From an uncultured Pelagibacteraceae bacterium (GTDB taxonomy: Bacteria; Pseudomonadota; Alphaproteobacteria; Pelagibacterales; Pelagibacteraceae): a DNA stretch of 64,000 bases. The notes below the pieces were generated by a model, which was given only the letters and a program-made list of their open reading frames with translations, did not search any database and was not told where the DNA came from. The stretch covers positions 1 through 64,000 of the forward strand of contig CACJMW010000004.1 in the NCBI GenBank assembly GCA_902594655.1. The letters are read 5' to 3'. The position numbers and the translations under genes were made by a program. Positions 16,900 through 25,984 of this stretch are shown piece by piece. Within the stretch, counting starts at the first letter, position 1. Each line of letters opens with the position of its first letter.

Positions 16900-17646
16900 A
16901 TGAGCAAAAATATTTCATCAAAAAAAGTTTATGCAATGGTAATTTCATACAATAGTGCTCCTGTTTTAGGTGATTTATATGAAAGAATAGATAAAGATAA
17001 CTTTGATAAAGTTTATTTTTTTGACGATAACTCAAAAGATAACTCAGCAGACATTGCTAAAAATTATGATTGGATAGTTATTAAAAACGAAAAAAATTTA
17101 GGTCATGGTGGTAATTTAAAACAAGCGCTAAAGACTATATTTAATGATGGTGCTGATTATGCGGTTGAAATACATGCTGACAATCAATATTCACCAAATG
17201 AAGTATCTAAAGCTAAAGAGATGATAGAAAATGATTATGATTTAATTATTGGATCTAGATTTAAAAACAAAAATCCTTTTTTGAAAGATGGCATGCCTTT
17301 TTTAAGATATTTTACTAATAAAATGATGAGTTTATTTACTAGCAAATTATTTGGTATCAAGCTTACTGAATTTCATACAGGTTGCAAAATATATAGTAAA
17401 AATTTTTGTGAGAATGTGCCTGTTTATAAAAACTCCGACAATTATCTTTTTTCTTTTCAAATTATTTTACAAGCAAGTTTCTATAAAAAAAAATATGGAG
17501 AGATCAGCATATCTTCTAGTTATCAAGGATATAAAACTTCGTGCAATTATTCTAATGGATTAATATATTTATTAGGTAACTTCAAATATATGTTAATCTA
17601 CATTCTTGTTAAATTAAAATTGATGAAATCAGAAATTTTTTCATAA
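16900..17646 (+). CDS. GT2 glycosyltransferase, dolichyl/polyprenyl-phosphate sugar synthase-like
   Basis: A 248-residue DPM1-like enzyme. It has AMVISYNSAPVLGDLYERI, VYFFDDNSKDNSADIAK, NLGHGGNLKQALKTIF, YAVEIHADNQYSPNEV (metal-binding acidic motif), DLIIGSRFKNKNP and LTEFHTGCKIYSKNF. Members transfer a sugar from a nucleotide to polyprenyl phosphate on the cytoplasmic face. No C-terminal GtrA-like membrane domain is fused. It lies six bases after the YfhO-like gene and touches the second RmlC-like gene by one base, so it is part of the same operon. Confidence 0.87.
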   Translation: MSKNISSKKVYAMVISYNSAPVLGDLYERIDKDNFDKVYFFDDNSKDNSADIAKNYDWIVIKNEKNLGHGGNLKQALKTIFNDGADYAVEIHADNQYSPNEVSKAKEMIENDYDLIIGSRFKNKNPFLKDGMPFLRYFTNKMMSLFTSKLFGIKLTEFHTGCKIYSKNFCENVPVYKNSDNYLFSFQIILQASFYKKKYGEISISSSYQGYKTSCNYSNGLIYLLGNFKYMLIYILVKLKLMKSEIFS

Positions 17647-18182
17647 TGTTTAAAAAAAAAACTAAATTTTCAAATTTATTTGTTTTTGAAAGTAAAAGAT
17701 TTAATGATAAAAGGGGCTTTTTAAGGGAACTTTATATAGAAAAAAAAATAGGTAAAAATCTTAAGTTTGCAATTGTATCCTCATCTAAAAAAAATGTAGT
17801 TAGAGGAATGCATTTCCAAACTAAATATGCGCAAGAAAAATTAATCACTGTTATAAAAGGGAAAATTTTAGACGTAGTAGTAGATATTAGAAGAAATTCA
17901 AAAACATTTGGCAAGCATTTTAAAGTTGTGCTTAGTGAAAATAACTCAAAGTTTTTGTATGTACCTGAAGGTTTTGCTCATGGTTTTTTAGCATTAGGAA
18001 AAGAAAATATTGTTGTTTATTATTGTTCTAATTATAGAAATGCAAAATATGAAAAATCTATAAATTGGAATGATAAAAAATTGAAAATCAATTGGGGTAT
18101 AAAAAAACCAATTATTTCAGCTAAAGATAAAAACGCACTATCCTTAATGGATTACATTAGTCAATTCGATAAAACGACTTAA
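17646..18182 (+). CDS. RmlC-family dTDP-sugar epimerase, second copy
   Basis: The 178-residue cupin aligns along its length with the RmlC at 13060 (shared VVSSSKxNVxRGxH, IKGxILDVxVDxRxNSKTFGKHFK, GFAHGFLA, INWGIKKPII). The catalytic His is present in RGMHFQ. The Tyr-rich stretch is further altered (NYRNAKYEKS), so it may be a 3- or 5-epimerase for another dTDP-keto sugar rather than a second rhamnose enzyme. Its 3' end overlaps the convergent glycosyltransferase gene by 26 bases. Internal duplication followed by divergence is likely. Confidence 0.83.
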   Translation: MFKKKTKFSNLFVFESKRFNDKRGFLRELYIEKKIGKNLKFAIVSSSKKNVVRGMHFQTKYAQEKLITVIKGKILDVVVDIRRNSKTFGKHFKVVLSENNSKFLYVPEGFAHGFLALGKENIVVYYCSNYRNAKYEKSINWNDKKLKINWGIKKPIISAKDKNALSLMDYISQFDKTT

Positions 18183-19005
18183 GTTTGAAGTAAGCAGCCA
18201 ATATTCCAAGAAGTTCGGCTTTATGACATCTAAATTCAAACATTTTAAGTTTAATTATACTAATAAAAATTCCTTTTAATGATTTAATTAGATTTGGAAA
18301 TGTTTTACTAAAACCAACAAAATAACTTTTGTGTTTGTTGTAATAATAGAATTTTGACCAGCAATAATGCCAATTTCTTAGAATTTCATATTTATTTTTA
18401 TGCGTAACATCAATTGATCCTTTTCCTTCGTGTTCTATATTTATATTTTCAAGTAAATAAATTTTTCTACCAGTATTTTTACATCTTTGATAAAAATCAG
18501 CTTCTTCAAAATATAAAAAGAAATTTTCATCAAAACCACCAACTTTATTAAAGACATATCTATCAAACATCATTACACAACCTGTATTAAATTTTACAAA
18601 TCTCAAACCAGTGATTTTATCCCTACCAATTATCAAATCTTTATAATTTTGTCCTTTAATCTTTGCAGTTAAGACTCCAAAATTTTTTGTTTTTTTTGCC
18701 TGATTATATAATTTATTAATTTGTGAATTTGTTATTTTAGTATCTATATCTAAATACAAAACAAATTTGGTTTTAGCTTTTTTTACTCCAAAATTTAATC
18801 CCGCACCAAAACCTTTATTTTTATTAGGAAAATAAACTTTTATTTTACGATTCTTTAAGAATTTATTTTTTATAAATTTATCATTTGAGTTTTCTACAAT
18901 TATAATATTTAAATTTTTGTTAATTTTAGAAATAATTTTAGTAATACTTTTCCTTGATTTAAATGATACAAGAATAATTGTAAGTTCGTCTTTTTTAATA
19001 CTCAT
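18157..19005 (-). CDS. glycosyltransferase family 2 (rhamnosyltransferase-like), second copy
   Basis: The 282-residue protein has LTIILVSFKSRKSITKII, NIIIVENSNDK, GFGAGLNFGVKKAKT, YLDIDTKI and FDENFFLYFEEADFYQRCKNTG, a GT-A fold of the rhamnosyltransferase type. It closely resembles the GT2 gene at 10273, including the C-terminal RNWHYCWSKFYYYNKH stretch. It begins four bases inside the upstream methyltransferase-like gene, giving a two-gene minus-strand unit inside the locus. Acceptor and donor are unknown. Confidence 0.87.
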   Translation of the reverse strand: MSIKKDELTIILVSFKSRKSITKIISKINKNLNIIIVENSNDKFIKNKFLKNRKIKVYFPNKNKGFGAGLNFGVKKAKTKFVLYLDIDTKITNSQINKLYNQAKKTKNFGVLTAKIKGQNYKDLIIGRDKITGLRFVKFNTGCVMMFDRYVFNKVGGFDENFFLYFEEADFYQRCKNTGRKIYLLENINIEHEGKGSIDVTHKNKYEILRNWHYCWSKFYYYNKHKSYFVGFSKTFPNLIKSLKGIFISIIKLKMFEFRCHKAELLGILAAYFKLKSFYRID

Positions 19006-19652
19006 TTTAGAAATAATAAATTCATAGAAAAAGTTTTACATTTAGTTTTTGCAGAAATATATTTATTTTCATTTCTAGATTTAAATTCTAAGTTCAGTTT
19101 TTGATTTTTAAAATATTTTACTACTTTTTGAAAGGAGTGAATATTTTGATTTAAATTTTTACTATTTTTTTGCTTTGCAATATATGTTTTGGAAAGTGAT
19201 AAGGGTGTATGTGTAATTAAAATTGCTAATGTATTTTTAAAATTTATGTCATTAAGAATATTTAGGTCATCTAAATATTGTATCGAAGATCCAAAATTAA
19301 TTATGTCCCATTTTTTTTTAAGAATTTTTTTATCACTGAAAATTTCAATATTATTATACCTTGATATTTTTTTTTTATTAAATGGATCAAAAATTGATAT
19401 CTTGTAGTTATTTAGATCAATTTTATTTTCCAAATTTGAATATGGAGTCAAATTACTTCCGTAATCAAGTATTTTCACTTTTTTTTTATTTTTTTTAAAA
19501 TATGTAAGAATAATAGAAACACAAAACAAATCTCTTACATGATTATAGAGGCCACTTTCAACATAGTTGAATTTATTTTTTTTGTTAAATTTAACTATTT
19601 TTTTTATCAAAGATAAATTGCTATTGTATTTATGCCAATTAAATATATTCAT
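19002..19652 (-). CDS. putative SAM-dependent methyltransferase
   Basis: A 216-residue, strongly basic, AT-biased protein. KILDYGSNLTPYSN near residue 75 looks like a SAM-binding motif I and KWDIINFGSSIQYLDD like the motif after strand 4, followed by LAILITHTPLS. This layout recalls the LIC12133-type methyltransferases of polysaccharide clusters, but similarity is weak. It overlaps the following GT2 gene by four bases, so the pair may methylate and transfer, or cap, a sugar. No signal peptide or membrane helix is seen. Confidence 0.55.
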   Translation of the reverse strand: MNIFNWHKYNSNLSLIKKIVKFNKKNKFNYVESGLYNHVRDLFCVSIILTYFKKNKKKVKILDYGSNLTPYSNLENKIDLNNYKISIFDPFNKKKISRYNNIEIFSDKKILKKKWDIINFGSSIQYLDDLNILNDINFKNTLAILITHTPLSLSKTYIAKQKNSKNLNQNIHSFQKVVKYFKNQKLNLEFKSRNENKYISAKTKCKTFSMNLLFLK

Positions 19653-19681
19653 GTATCTAATATTAAAAAATAAACAAATTA

Positions 19682-20086
19682 ATGTCTTTGTTATACAAAA
19701 AAAACTTTAAAATATATAAAAAAAAAAGTGGCAACCTTATTCCTTTCTCTTTTAAAAAAGATATTCCTTTTAATGCTAAACGTGTTTTTTTAGTTTATGG
19801 GAATAAAGGATATGTTAGAGCAAAACATGCTCACTACAAATGTCAACAATATATAGTAGCTCTATCTGGAAGTATTCAGATTAATTATCAAACAAATAAA
19901 ATTAAATCTAAAATAATTTTAAACAATCGGTTAAAAAAAGGTTTTTTTTCAAAACCATTAACCTGGTTGGAAATCAAATTTTTGACAAAGAATTGTATAA
20001 TTATGATTTTTTGTGATATGGAGTATAAATATAGCGATTATATAGTAAACTATAAAAAATTTCTAAAATTAATTAAATCAAAATGA
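19682..20086 (+). CDS. WxcM/FdtA-like dTDP-sugar ketoisomerase
   Basis: A 134-residue single cupin domain. GNKGYVRAKHAHYKCQQYIVALSGSIQINYQ matches the FdtA/QdtA/WxcM family, where the His-x-His pair lies in the active site of dTDP-4-keto-6-deoxyglucose 3,4-ketoisomerases. These enzymes open the route to 3-amino or 3-modified deoxysugars. It overlaps the next SDR gene by four bases. No obvious PLP aminotransferase gene is in the locus, so the ketoisomerised sugar is either reduced or C-methylated, or aminated by an enzyme encoded elsewhere. Confidence 0.8.
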   Translation: MSLLYKKNFKIYKKKSGNLIPFSFKKDIPFNAKRVFLVYGNKGYVRAKHAHYKCQQYIVALSGSIQINYQTNKIKSKIILNNRLKKGFFSKPLTWLEIKFLTKNCIIMIFCDMEYKYSDYIVNYKKFLKLIKSK

Positions 20087-21006
20087 ATATTTTAATTACC
20101 GGTGCTTGCGGACATATTGGTTCATATATAGCTGAAAATATTTTTAAAATTAATAAAGTTAAAAAAGTATATCTTGTTGACGATCTTAAACATGGAAAAA
20201 TTAATACATTATTTAATTCAAAAAAGAAAAATAAATTAAAATTTTTTATTTGCGATGTAAGTAAAAAAAATAGTCTGAATTTTTTAAAAAATATAAAAGT
20301 TGTAATTCATTTAGCATCATTAACTAATGCGGCAGGAAGTTTTAGAATAAAAAAACAAATGTACAAAAATAATTTAGAATGCTTCAGAAATGTTATTAAT
20401 TTTTGTAAAAAAAATAAATCTAAATTAATTCATATTTCATCAACAAGTGTTTATGGAAAACAGGCCGATATTGTTGATGAAGACTCGGGACAAAAATTTT
20501 TAAACCCTCAATCACCTTATGCTGACATAAAATTAATAGAAGAAAAAATATTAGAAAAAGAAAAGAAAAAATTAAAGTTTGTGACTTTTAGGTTTGGCAC
20601 TATTGCGGGTATATCTAAAGGCATGAGATTTCACACGGCTGTAAATAAATTTTGCTTAAATGCTGTTTTAAATTTACCCATACAGGTTTACTCAACCGCT
20701 TTAAATCAGTATAGACCATATTTATCACTAACAGATGCATTTAAGATTTTCAAATTTTGTATAGAAAAAAATCTATTTAATAATCAAGTTTATAACGCTT
20801 TATCAGGAAATTTTACAGTAAATCAAATAATAAATAAAATAAGAAAACATAAAAAAAAACTAAAAATAAAATTTATAAAATCGGAAATCATGAACCAGTT
20901 ATCTTATCACGTTAGTAACTCCAAACTTAAAGAGGCTGGATTAAATTTAAATAATAATTTAGAAAAAGATATACGAAACACATTATCATTACTAAGGAAT
21001 ATATAA
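20083..21006 (+). CDS. NAD-dependent sugar epimerase/dehydratase (extended SDR)
   Basis: The 307-residue protein has ILITGACGHIGSYIAE (NAD-binding), VVIHLASLTNAAGS, LIHISSTSVYG and SPYADIKLIEEKI (catalytic YxxxK), then RFGTIAG and a substrate-binding half with RPYLSLTDA. It acts on a nucleotide sugar, but epimerase versus reductase cannot be settled. It sits between the ketoisomerase (4-base overlap) and the second C-methyltransferase (adjacent), so it likely shares their substrate. Confidence 0.85.
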   Translation: MNILITGACGHIGSYIAENIFKINKVKKVYLVDDLKHGKINTLFNSKKKNKLKFFICDVSKKNSLNFLKNIKVVIHLASLTNAAGSFRIKKQMYKNNLECFRNVINFCKKNKSKLIHISSTSVYGKQADIVDEDSGQKFLNPQSPYADIKLIEEKILEKEKKKLKFVTFRFGTIAGISKGMRFHTAVNKFCLNAVLNLPIQVYSTALNQYRPYLSLTDAFKIFKFCIEKNLFNNQVYNALSGNFTVNQIINKIRKHKKKLKIKFIKSEIMNQLSYHVSNSKLKEAGLNLNNNLEKDIRNTLSLLRNI

Positions 21007-22203
21007 ATGAATTGCAAGATTACTGGATCAAAAGTTACTCCATTTATGTCATTTGGAAAAATGCCAATTGCTAATGGTTTTTTAAAAAAAAAAAGTTTTA
21101 AAACCGAATTTTTTTATGAAATGAAAGTGGGATTTTCAAAAAAGATTTCTTTATTTCAGCTTTTAAACCATCCAAAACCTAAACAAATGTTTAATAGAAA
21201 TTATCCATTTTTTACCGGTAGTTCAAAAGGAATGGTAATGCATTTTGAAAAGTACGCATCATGGATTAAAAAAAAATTTGGAAAAAATTTAAATAATTTG
21301 GTTGAAATTGGATCTAATGATGGAACTTTTTTATCTAATTTTAAAAATACTAAAATAAACTTAACAGGTGTTGAGCCATCGTCAAATGTAGCCAAAATTT
21401 CGAAAAAAAAAGGAATTAAAACAATTAATAAGTTTTTTAATTATGCAAATGTTAAAAAATTAAACCATTTAAAACAAAAAGTTGATGTTATATGTGCAGC
21501 GAATGTTATTTGTCACATACCTGATCTTAAAAGTCTAATTAAAGGTATAGATTTTTTGTTAAACAAAAAGGGTGTTTTTATATTTGAAGAACCATATTTA
21601 GGATCGATGTATAAAAAAACCTCATATGATCAAATATATGATGAGCATATATATATATTTTCTGTCCATTCTATAAAAAAAATTTTTAATTTATTTGGAT
21701 TTGATCTGATCGATACTTTGCCCCAGCAAACTCATGGTGGATCAATGAGATATGTAATTGCAAGAAAAAAAGAGTACAAAATATCAAAAAAAGTATTTCA
21801 ATATTTAAAAAAAGAAAAAAATAATAATATCGATACTATTAAAGGGTGTTTGAAATTTAAAATTAATTGTGAAAGATCAAAAAGAAAATTAATTAAAAAA
21901 ATTAAATTATTAAAATCTCAAAATAAAAAAATTGCTGGTTATGCTGCTACCTCAAAAAGTACTACTGTTTTAAATTACTGTAATATTGGAAATACGCAAA
22001 TTGACTTCATTTGTGATACTACTAAAGAAAAGATTGGCAAATATTCACCTGGAATGCATATACCTATAAAAACAATGAATTTTTTTTACAATAACGTTCC
22101 AGATGTTGCGTATTTGTTTGCATGGAATCATAAAAAAGAGATTTTTAAAAAAGAAAATAAAATTAAAAAAAAAATTAAATGGATTTCACATGTTGAAATA
22201 TAA
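21007..22203 (+). CDS. SAM-dependent sugar C-methyltransferase, second copy
   Basis: The 398-residue protein is a paralog of the gene at 13584. It has FMSFGKMPIANGFL, VEIGSNDGTFLSNF (motif I), VEPSSNVAKISKKKGI, SYDQIYDEHIYIFSVHSIKKIFN and AGYAATSKSTTVLNYC at the C-terminal domain. Only the first cysteine of the usual N-terminal Cys-x2-Cys remains (MNCKITGS), so zinc binding seems lost or altered, as in the other copy. It starts directly after the SDR stop and overlaps the next gene by 14 bases. Confidence 0.85.
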   Translation: MNCKITGSKVTPFMSFGKMPIANGFLKKKSFKTEFFYEMKVGFSKKISLFQLLNHPKPKQMFNRNYPFFTGSSKGMVMHFEKYASWIKKKFGKNLNNLVEIGSNDGTFLSNFKNTKINLTGVEPSSNVAKISKKKGIKTINKFFNYANVKKLNHLKQKVDVICAANVICHIPDLKSLIKGIDFLLNKKGVFIFEEPYLGSMYKKTSYDQIYDEHIYIFSVHSIKKIFNLFGFDLIDTLPQQTHGGSMRYVIARKKEYKISKKVFQYLKKEKNNNIDTIKGCLKFKINCERSKRKLIKKIKLLKSQNKKIAGYAATSKSTTVLNYCNIGNTQIDFICDTTKEKIGKYSPGMHIPIKTMNFFYNNVPDVAYLFAWNHKKEIFKKENKIKKKIKWISHVEI

Positions 22204-22921
22204 AAAAATATTATTTACTGGCTCTAGTGGAAGATTTGGATCTGTTTTTAAAAAAATAAATAAAGAATCGAATTATTTATATCCTTCTAAAAAACAATTA
22301 AATATTACTAATAAAAAATCTGTAGAAAATTATTTCAATAAAAAAAAAATTAATTTAGTAGTCCATGCGGCTGCTCTATCTAGACCTATGGATTTACATG
22401 AAAATAATATCAGTAAGAGTATTTCTACAAATATAATTGGAACATCCAATTTAGTAAATGAATGTTATAAAAAGAAAATTAAAATTATATATATCTCTAC
22501 AAATTATGTTTACCCCGGTGTTAAAGGTAATTACAAAGAAACTTCAAATTTAAATCCAATTAATAATTACGCTTGGTCGAAACTTGGTGGGGAATGTGCG
22601 GTAATGATGTATAAAAATTCTTTAATTTTAAGAGTGTGTATGACAGAAAGGCCATTTATTCATAAATCTGCCTTTTCAAATCTTAAAACAAATTTTATTT
22701 ACCACGATCAAGTTGCAAAATTTTTACCTAAATTGTTTAAATATAAAGGAATACTCAATGTAGGTGGAAAAATAAGAACAGTATATAAATTTGCAAGACG
22801 GAGTAATCCTAAAATTAAAGCAAAAAAATTTATAAAAAAGTCAAAATTGCTAAAGATTAATACATCAATGAATATAAATAAATTAAGAAGAATTTTAACT
22901 AATAAGCGTTTTGTTTTATAA
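22190..22921 (+). CDS. RmlD-like NAD(P)-dependent sugar reductase
   Basis: The 243-residue protein begins ILFTGSSGRFGSVFKKI (NAD(P)-binding), then LNITNKKSVENYFNKKKINLVVHAAALSRP, IIYISTNYVYPGVKGNYKE and NNYAWSKLGGECAV (catalytic Tyr-x3-Lys), which follows the dTDP-4-dehydrorhamnose reductase pattern. The ATG at 22190 is chosen because the longer frame adds a poorly conserved basic leader inside the upstream gene; a TTG three bases later is also possible. It is shorter than RmlD (about 290). It may complete the deoxysugar made in this operon, and it is the last gene before the tRNA. Confidence 0.75.
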   Translation: MLKYKKILFTGSSGRFGSVFKKINKESNYLYPSKKQLNITNKKSVENYFNKKKINLVVHAAALSRPMDLHENNISKSISTNIIGTSNLVNECYKKKIKIIYISTNYVYPGVKGNYKETSNLNPINNYAWSKLGGECAVMMYKNSLILRVCMTERPFIHKSAFSNLKTNFIYHDQVAKFLPKLFKYKGILNVGGKIRTVYKFARRSNPKIKAKKFIKKSKLLKINTSMNINKLRRILTNKRFVL

Positions 22922-22931
22922 AAAAATTTTT

Positions 22932-23008
22932 TGGTAGCGGGAAGTGGGATCGAACCACTGACCTCGGGCTTATGAGTCCCGCGCTCTAACCAACTGAGCT
23001 ACCCCGCC
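22932..23008 (-). tRNA. tRNA-Met (CAT)
   Basis: Read on the minus strand, the 77 bases begin GGCGGGGTAGCTCAG and end ACCA (the CCA is encoded). The D arm is GCTC/GAGC, the anticodon loop CTCATAA gives anticodon CAT, and the T arm is AGTGG TTCGATC CCACT. The acceptor pairs GGCGGGG with TCCCGCT using two G-T wobbles. The base of the anticodon stem has an A-G mismatch. The sequence resembles elongator tRNA-Met rather than initiator or lysidine tRNA-Ile. It ends the polysaccharide locus. Confidence 0.93.
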
Positions 23009-23103
23009 ATTAAATTATTGTTGATATATATCACTTTTTTTTTTATTTCAAATAAGAATTTATAAAATTGTGTAAATATTGAAATTAAATTATAAGAAAG
23101 CCA

Positions 23104-23739
23104 ATGGTAGAATTTTTAATAACAAATAAATTTATTGTAAAAATATTGGCTAGTGGTTTTTTTGGATTCCTAATAAAATTATTTTTAGAAAAAACTAACC
23201 AAAAGTGGCTATCAACATATCATCATACGTTAACGTTTATTCTGCTACCAATGATAACTTGTGGAATTACTGACTCTATAAAATCAAATATTGCTTTATC
23301 TTTAGGTTTGGTGGGCGCTCTATCAATTGTTAGATTTAGAAATCCTGTAAAAAATACATTTGAATTAGTAATTTATTTTGCTTTAATTTCACTCGGAATA
23401 ATTGCTACAGTAAATATTTTTTATGCAGCGTATTTCGAAATTATAATTTTATCAACAATTGTGTTCGTATATTTAATAGATCAATTTTATGAAAAAAAAG
23501 GAAAAAAAATTCACCATCTGTCTTTCTCAGAAGGAACCCACTTATACGCACTTGAAATTGAGTCAAATCAAAAAATATCAATTTTGGAAAATAATGAATT
23601 TTTGATTCAAAAGATTTACATTAAAGAAAATAACAAATTTTATTACAAACTTTCTGCATCTAAAAAGTCAGATATAAACAATATTGAAAATATGATTAAA
23701 AATGATCAAAGCATTACAAGGATTGAAAGCGTTTTTTAA
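23104..23739 (+). CDS. DUF4956 membrane protein
   Basis: A 211-residue protein with four hydrophobic helices in the first 130 residues and a soluble C-terminal domain. LGLVGALSIVRFRNPVKNTFELVIYFALISLGI is the DUF4956 hallmark (the IVRFR motif after helix 3). The family has no assigned biochemistry. In many bacteria it is neighbour to VTC-domain and CotH-domain genes, exactly as here, so a role in a shared membrane process is implied. It overlaps the next gene by up to 38 bases. Confidence 0.82.
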   Translation: MVEFLITNKFIVKILASGFFGFLIKLFLEKTNQKWLSTYHHTLTFILLPMITCGITDSIKSNIALSLGLVGALSIVRFRNPVKNTFELVIYFALISLGIIATVNIFYAAYFEIIILSTIVFVYLIDQFYEKKGKKIHHLSFSEGTHLYALEIESNQKISILENNEFLIQKIYIKENNKFYYKLSASKKSDINNIENMIKNDQSITRIESVF

Positions 23740-25984
23740 AATTAACATTATCAAAAATTGTTACATTATACTATTTTTATTTTTTTTATCTAACTACTCT
23801 TTTGCAAAAATTGAGAATAAGTATTTTCCTGAAATTATAGACAATAAAAGTGACTTTTGTAAAAAACATAACAAAAATTTTACAAATCATAAAATTTTAC
23901 TTGAACATTTAAATTTTATAAGAATTGAGGTAAACGATCAAAATAAATGGTATAAGAACTTATTTAGAGCAATCACATGGCATGGAATAAATACTCCTGA
24001 AAGATTTAAAAATAATTATAAATCAAAAATTATAATTAATTTTAAGGAAGACATGGAGTGTAAATTTAATGCAAGAATAAGAATTCATGGAGATGGTAAA
24101 GATCACCAAAAGTTTTCTATCAATGGAGATCCTTATACAAGTTTACATGTAAGACTAACTGACGAAAATATTGACTCTATAACTAGATTCATCTTATTTA
24201 TACCCGAAACTAGAAATGGTGATAATGAGATTTTTACAAGCGAATTATTTAATCAATTAGGTTTTTTGGCTCCGCGCACAAAGTATGTAAAAGCCATAGT
24301 AAATGGAAAAGAAAATAAATATATTTTTCAGGAAAAAGTAAGTAAAGAGATGTTAGAATTTAACAATCTTACTGAAGGCCCTATTATAGAGGCTAGTCAT
24401 AGGTTTTTGTGGCCTAATGATAAAACAAATTATATCGATACAACATTAATTCAAGGAAGAATTAGTAATCAAAATTGGGCGATTAAAAATTTATTTAATA
24501 TAAAAAAAACCACTATGGCTTTAACAAAGTTTAATGAAACAATATTGGAAGAATCCTCAACACATTTTAATATTAATAATTTAGTAGACCAAGATGAAAA
24601 ATCTAAAAAAGAGTTCAATGAATATCAAGCTCTATTGATTTCTCTTGGAGGCTTCCATGGTATTTGGCCTACAAATGCAAAATACTATTTTGATCCAATA
24701 GATTTAACATTTAGACCGATATATTATGATGGAAATACTGAAATATTAAATAAAGATAGCGATAAAAACTTTTATTCTCGAGACATAGAATATTTTACAA
24801 TTTATTCAAAAGAAGGGTCTAAATCATCAATTAGAAAAGTTGAAAATTTGAATATTGCTGATTTTCAAAAAAAATTAAAAGAAAATGGTTTAAACATAAG
24901 TTTAGAACTACTATCAAATGTTAAAGAAAAAATAATTGAACGTTTAAAAGAAATCAACAAAATGCCAATCAGTCAAAGACAATTTGTGGCTAAAAAATCA
25001 TATTATTCAACTTATAAAAATGGGAATGAAAATAAAAAAATAGTATTTTTAGATGATGATCCAAGTAACATTAAAATTTGTAATTTTGACTTAATAGAAT
25101 GTAAAAATGAAAGATTAAGCCTAGATGAGATCAGTAAATTATTTAGTGATGAGCTTTCAAAAGAAGATGTACATTATATTTTTGTATCAAATGATTTAGA
25201 AAATTATAGAAATGGCTTTATATTTAATAGTAGAGATATTTTAAATAAATTCTTTGAGAAAATTTTTATTGATGACACGGAAATTTTATATTCTAGTGGT
25301 ATTAAAATCAATCTTGATGAAAATTTAAAAAAGATACATTTTATTCAAACTAATAATGAACAAGTAGTCCTTTTTAAAGGAGGAAATATAAAAAATTGGA
25401 CTATAAAATTTGAAGGGAAAGAAAATTTTTATGAAACAGATAATTTTTATTCTGGCTGTATAAATTTCTCAAATATTAAAATAACTAATATCAATTTAAT
25501 TATTGATAATGCATCATGTAATGATGCTGTTAATTTTATCAATTCTTACGGTGATATAAAAAAATTAAATATTAATTTTTCAAAAGTTGATGCCATTGAC
25601 TTAGATTTTTCTATATTAGAAATTAAAGATATCAATGTGTCTGATGCATTAAATGATTGCTTAGATATGTCATATGGTAATTATGTAGTAAATATTTTAA
25701 AATTAGCAAATTGTGGAGACAAAGCAATTTCAGTAGGAGAAAACTCTTTATTCGTAGGTAAAGATATATCAATAGAAAATGCTTTAGTAGGGGTAGCAAC
25801 AAAAGATAGTTCTATATCAAATATAGATACAATTTATATTGATAATTCCAAACTCTGTGCTGCTGCCTATAGGAAGAAGCAAGAATTTTATGGTGCAAGT
25901 ATTAACATAAATAATTTAAATTGTGATACTAAAACAATATATTTTCAAGATGGTTCGGATATTAATATAGCAAATGAGCTTTAG
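23702..25984 (+). CDS. exported CotH-like protein with C-terminal beta-helix
   Basis: The 760-residue protein has an N-terminal signal segment (IILFLFFLSNYSFA). The next 350 residues resemble CotH-type kinase folds (RIRIHGDGKDH, NGKENKYIFQEKVSKEMLEF, RPIYYDGNTEI). From about residue 540 short repeated strands (NIKITNINLIIDNASCNDAVNF, VSDALNDCLDMSYG, CGDKAISVGENS) look like a right-handed parallel beta-helix. A TTG at 23723 would give a more typical signal peptide (KAFFKINIIKN) than the ATG used here. It is followed by the VTC gene (11-base overlap). CotH kinase activity is inferred from fold resemblance only. Confidence 0.7.
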   Translation: MIKALQGLKAFFKINIIKNCYIILFLFFLSNYSFAKIENKYFPEIIDNKSDFCKKHNKNFTNHKILLEHLNFIRIEVNDQNKWYKNLFRAITWHGINTPERFKNNYKSKIIINFKEDMECKFNARIRIHGDGKDHQKFSINGDPYTSLHVRLTDENIDSITRFILFIPETRNGDNEIFTSELFNQLGFLAPRTKYVKAIVNGKENKYIFQEKVSKEMLEFNNLTEGPIIEASHRFLWPNDKTNYIDTTLIQGRISNQNWAIKNLFNIKKTTMALTKFNETILEESSTHFNINNLVDQDEKSKKEFNEYQALLISLGGFHGIWPTNAKYYFDPIDLTFRPIYYDGNTEILNKDSDKNFYSRDIEYFTIYSKEGSKSSIRKVENLNIADFQKKLKENGLNISLELLSNVKEKIIERLKEINKMPISQRQFVAKKSYYSTYKNGNENKKIVFLDDDPSNIKICNFDLIECKNERLSLDEISKLFSDELSKEDVHYIFVSNDLENYRNGFIFNSRDILNKFFEKIFIDDTEILYSSGIKINLDENLKKIHFIQTNNEQVVLFKGGNIKNWTIKFEGKENFYETDNFYSGCINFSNIKITNINLIIDNASCNDAVNFINSYGDIKKLNINFSKVDAIDLDFSILEIKDINVSDALNDCLDMSYGNYVVNILKLANCGDKAISVGENSLFVGKDISIENALVGVATKDSSISNIDTIYIDNSKLCAAAYRKKQEFYGASININNLNCDTKTIYFQDGSDINIANEL

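Noticed and set aside
22103-22189. An upstream start for the RmlD-like gene inside the methyltransferase gene
   Set aside because: It would add 29 basic residues before the NAD-binding motif; the ATG at 22190 places the motif at the usual distance.
10273-22921. The very Lys-rich, low-GC polysaccharide genes considered as decayed pseudogenes
   Set aside because: All frames are intact with conserved catalytic motifs and tight overlaps, so they look functional and only compositionally biased.
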